DNA of 64,000 nucleotides from Virgibacillus proomii (lineage in GTDB: Bacteria > Bacillota > Bacilli > Bacillales > Amphibacillaceae). The stretch is from positions 1,556,149 through 1,620,148 of the forward strand of contig NZ_FUFN01000010.1 in assembly GCF_900162615.1 (NCBI RefSeq), given 5' to 3'. Shown here piece after piece: positions 62,655-64,000 of the stretch. A program made the translations under genes and the position numbers. The first letter of the stretch is position 1. Every line of letters begins with the position of its first letter. The notes under the pieces were generated by a model that did no database searches, was not told the origin of the DNA, and saw only the letters and a list, made by a program, of their open reading frames with translations.

Positions 62655-63008
62655 CTAGCCTTTTGATTTAAAAATTATTGCTCCAATCACACCGAAAATA
62701 ATCGCTGAGGAAATACCAGCACTTGTTACTTCAAACATTCCAGTTACTACACCAACTAAACCGTGGATTTCAGCTTCCTGCATAGCGCCATGAACTAAAG
62801 AATTACCAAAGCTTGTAATAGGTACCGTTGCACCTGCACCAGCGAAATCAATTAATGGTTCATATAGACCGAAACCGGATAAAATTGCGCCTGATACGAC
62901 TAATATAGTCAATGTTTGTCCAGGGTTTAATTTAAAAACATCAAATAAAAGCTGACCGATTACACATATTAACCCGCCAACTAAAAATGCCCAAAAAAAG
63001 ATCATCAT
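62655..63008 (-). CDS. spoVAE: Stage V sporulation protein AE (SpoVAEb type)
   Basis: A 117-residue inner-spore-membrane protein with three or four hydrophobic segments (FFWAFLVGGLICVIGQLLF at the start, FEVTSAGISSAIIFGVIGAI near the end). SpoVAE proteins are part of the channel that moves Ca-dipicolinate into and out of the spore core. It overlaps the end of spoVAD (ATGA-type junction at 63005-63008), so the two are coupled; AGGAAGTGAT lies upstream. Family fit is good in size and pattern. Confidence 0.9.
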   Translation of the reverse strand: MMIFFWAFLVGGLICVIGQLLFDVFKLNPGQTLTILVVSGAILSGFGLYEPLIDFAGAGATVPITSFGNSLVHGAMQEAEIHGLVGVVTGMFEVTSAGISSAIIFGVIGAIIFKSKG

Positions 63009-64000
63009 ATATCACTTCCTGATTCTATAGCTACTGCATGTGCAATACATGGAATTGGGTCGTTTTGCTGTATACTTAACGGTGAATGTAGTGCACCTGT
63101 AGCTACAACTAAAATACGTTTTAGTTCTCCATTTTTCATACGATTTAACAAGTGGCCATATGTTACTACAGCAGAACAAGCAGAACCACTTGCTCCAGCT
63201 TGGACAGGCTGATCTTCTCGGTAGATGATTAAACCGCAATCTACATATTGGTCTTCTTTAATATTTAACCCTCTTTCCAGTAATAAGTCATAGGAAACTT
63301 CCCGACCGATACGGCCTAAATCACCAGTGATAATTAAATCATAATAGGAGGGATCAATACTCAAGTCTTTAAAATGATTTTCAATGGTATTGACAGCAGC
63401 AGGTGCCATTGCTCCTCCCATATTAAATGGGTCGGTTATTCCCATGTCTACTATCCTGCCAATTGTAGCGGACGTAATCACCGGTCCCTTGCCCTGCTGA
63501 GCTATCAAAGAGCAACCGGCACCAGTAACTGTCCATTGTGCAGTTGGCGGTTTTTGCCCCCCATATTCTGTAGGGTAACGGAACTGTCTTTCAGCGGAAG
63601 CGTTATGACTTGATGTCCCGCTAAGAATATAGTTGGCCCCTTTATTATTAATAATCATTGCTGATAGGGCGAGGCTTTCCATCGAAGTAGCGCAGGCATT
63701 AAATAAGCCGAAAAAAGGGATATTCAGTGTTTTTGCTGTAAAGTTAGTAGGTGTAATTTGATTTATTAAGTCCCCGCTTATAAAGAATTGAACTTGATCT
63801 TTTTCAATTGAACTTTTTTTAAGCGCTATTTGACAAGCTTCTTCCATTAACGTTTGCTGAGCTTTTTCAAAAGATTCTTGTTTTAACCACATATCTTCAT
63901 GTAGCAAATCAAAATCTTTAGCAATCCTTCCATCAGCTTCGAATGGTCCACCCACGGTACCTGTAGAAATAATCACCGGCTTATTAGCAAAAACCCATGT
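63005..64000 (-). CDS. spoVAD: Stage V sporulation protein AD, 5' end beyond the window
   Basis: At least 332 residues of the dipicolinate-binding, thiolase-like SpoVAD protein; the reading frame stays open to the right edge (TWVFANKPVIISTGTVGGPF), so the start lies outside. The thiolase-fold pattern includes FNACATSMESLALSAM with the vestigial Cys, SGTSSHNASAERQFRYP and the glycine-rich SACSAVVTYGHLLNRM near the end. It carries DPA across or near the inner spore membrane. It precedes spoVAE with a 4-base overlap. spoVAC is expected just outside. Confidence 0.93.
   Translation of the reverse strand, partial: TWVFANKPVIISTGTVGGPFEADGRIAKDFDLLHEDMWLKQESFEKAQQTLMEEACQIALKKSSIEKDQVQFFISGDLINQITPTNFTAKTLNIPFFGLFNACATSMESLALSAMIINNKGANYILSGTSSHNASAERQFRYPTEYGGQKPPTAQWTVTGAGCSLIAQQGKGPVITSATIGRIVDMGITDPFNMGGAMAPAAVNTIENHFKDLSIDPSYYDLIITGDLGRIGREVSYDLLLERGLNIKEDQYVDCGLIIYREDQPVQAGASGSACSAVVTYGHLLNRMKNGELKRILVVATGALHSPLSIQQNDPIPCIAHAVAIESGSDI

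Overview
This window reads as the chromosome of a low-GC, endospore-forming member of the Bacillaceae, in the neighbourhood of Virgibacillus/Oceanobacillus (inference from gene content and protein style; no 16S is present). Spore genes (spoVAD, spoVAE, a dipicolinate synthase A subunit), a YukC/YukBA type VII secretion (T7SS) locus, PyrR attenuation, LexA- and CcpA-type boxes and AGGAGG-type ribosome sites all fit. No tRNA, rRNA or CRISPR array was seen.

Layout. 1-875: repeat-rich, gene-free DNA. 876-16012: a T7SS locus. essB and essC are followed by YwqH- and YwqI-like partners, an intact LXG toxin with a glycine-rich hydrophobic tail, a membrane immunity candidate and two DUF5085 proteins. 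After these lies a graveyard of truncated toxin tails, immunity genes and duplicated, frameshifted copies that record recombination in a polymorphic toxin array. 16553-17599: butanediol dehydrogenase. 17918-22497 (minus): a sulfur/thiol-redox group (YeeE/YedE transporter, CoA-disulfide reductase with rhodanese domain, APC permease) with Fnr/Rex-like palindromes upstream. 22886-27338: two transporters, a DUF2268 protease and a methyltransferase. 28461-32778: sbcDC. 33485-34250: decayed Tn916-type conjugative-element genes, abutting a divergent MerR regulator/ABC exporter unit (34267-36946) with two 19-bp-spacer promoters. 37516-41307: orphan dpaA, an aldo/keto reductase and uvrX with a LexA box. 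41690-42395: a decayed D,D-carboxypeptidase gene. 42558-46962: glutamate symporter, Na+/H+ antiporter, and a uracil permease behind a PyrR leader. 47605-51395: a stand-alone acyl-CoA synthetase C-terminal domain, ndh with a 33-codon gene, a group II intron 5' fragment behind a terminator, and a VanW protein. 51616-56740: YceI, a decayed thiT, an unassigned transporter, and cstA with a cre box. 56904-59376: a small CC-ending protein paired with an ArsA/GET3-like ATPase, then an MDR oxidoreductase. 59767-64000 (minus): a DAACS symporter and a spoVA-type cluster (spoVAD, spoVAE, DUF1657, DUF421) that runs off the right edge.

The most unusual thread is a family of interspersed modular repeats found all along the window. 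Complete copies are about 240-285 bp and contain two hairpins whose arms change together between copies. The outer part ends in a terminator-like hairpin, and one copy at 27880-27980 has the outer part only, as if the core had been inserted into or lost from it. At least three further short repeat modules occur in the same intergenic stretches. With several decayed genes and element remnants, this suggests a genome that tolerates repeat spread and gene decay.
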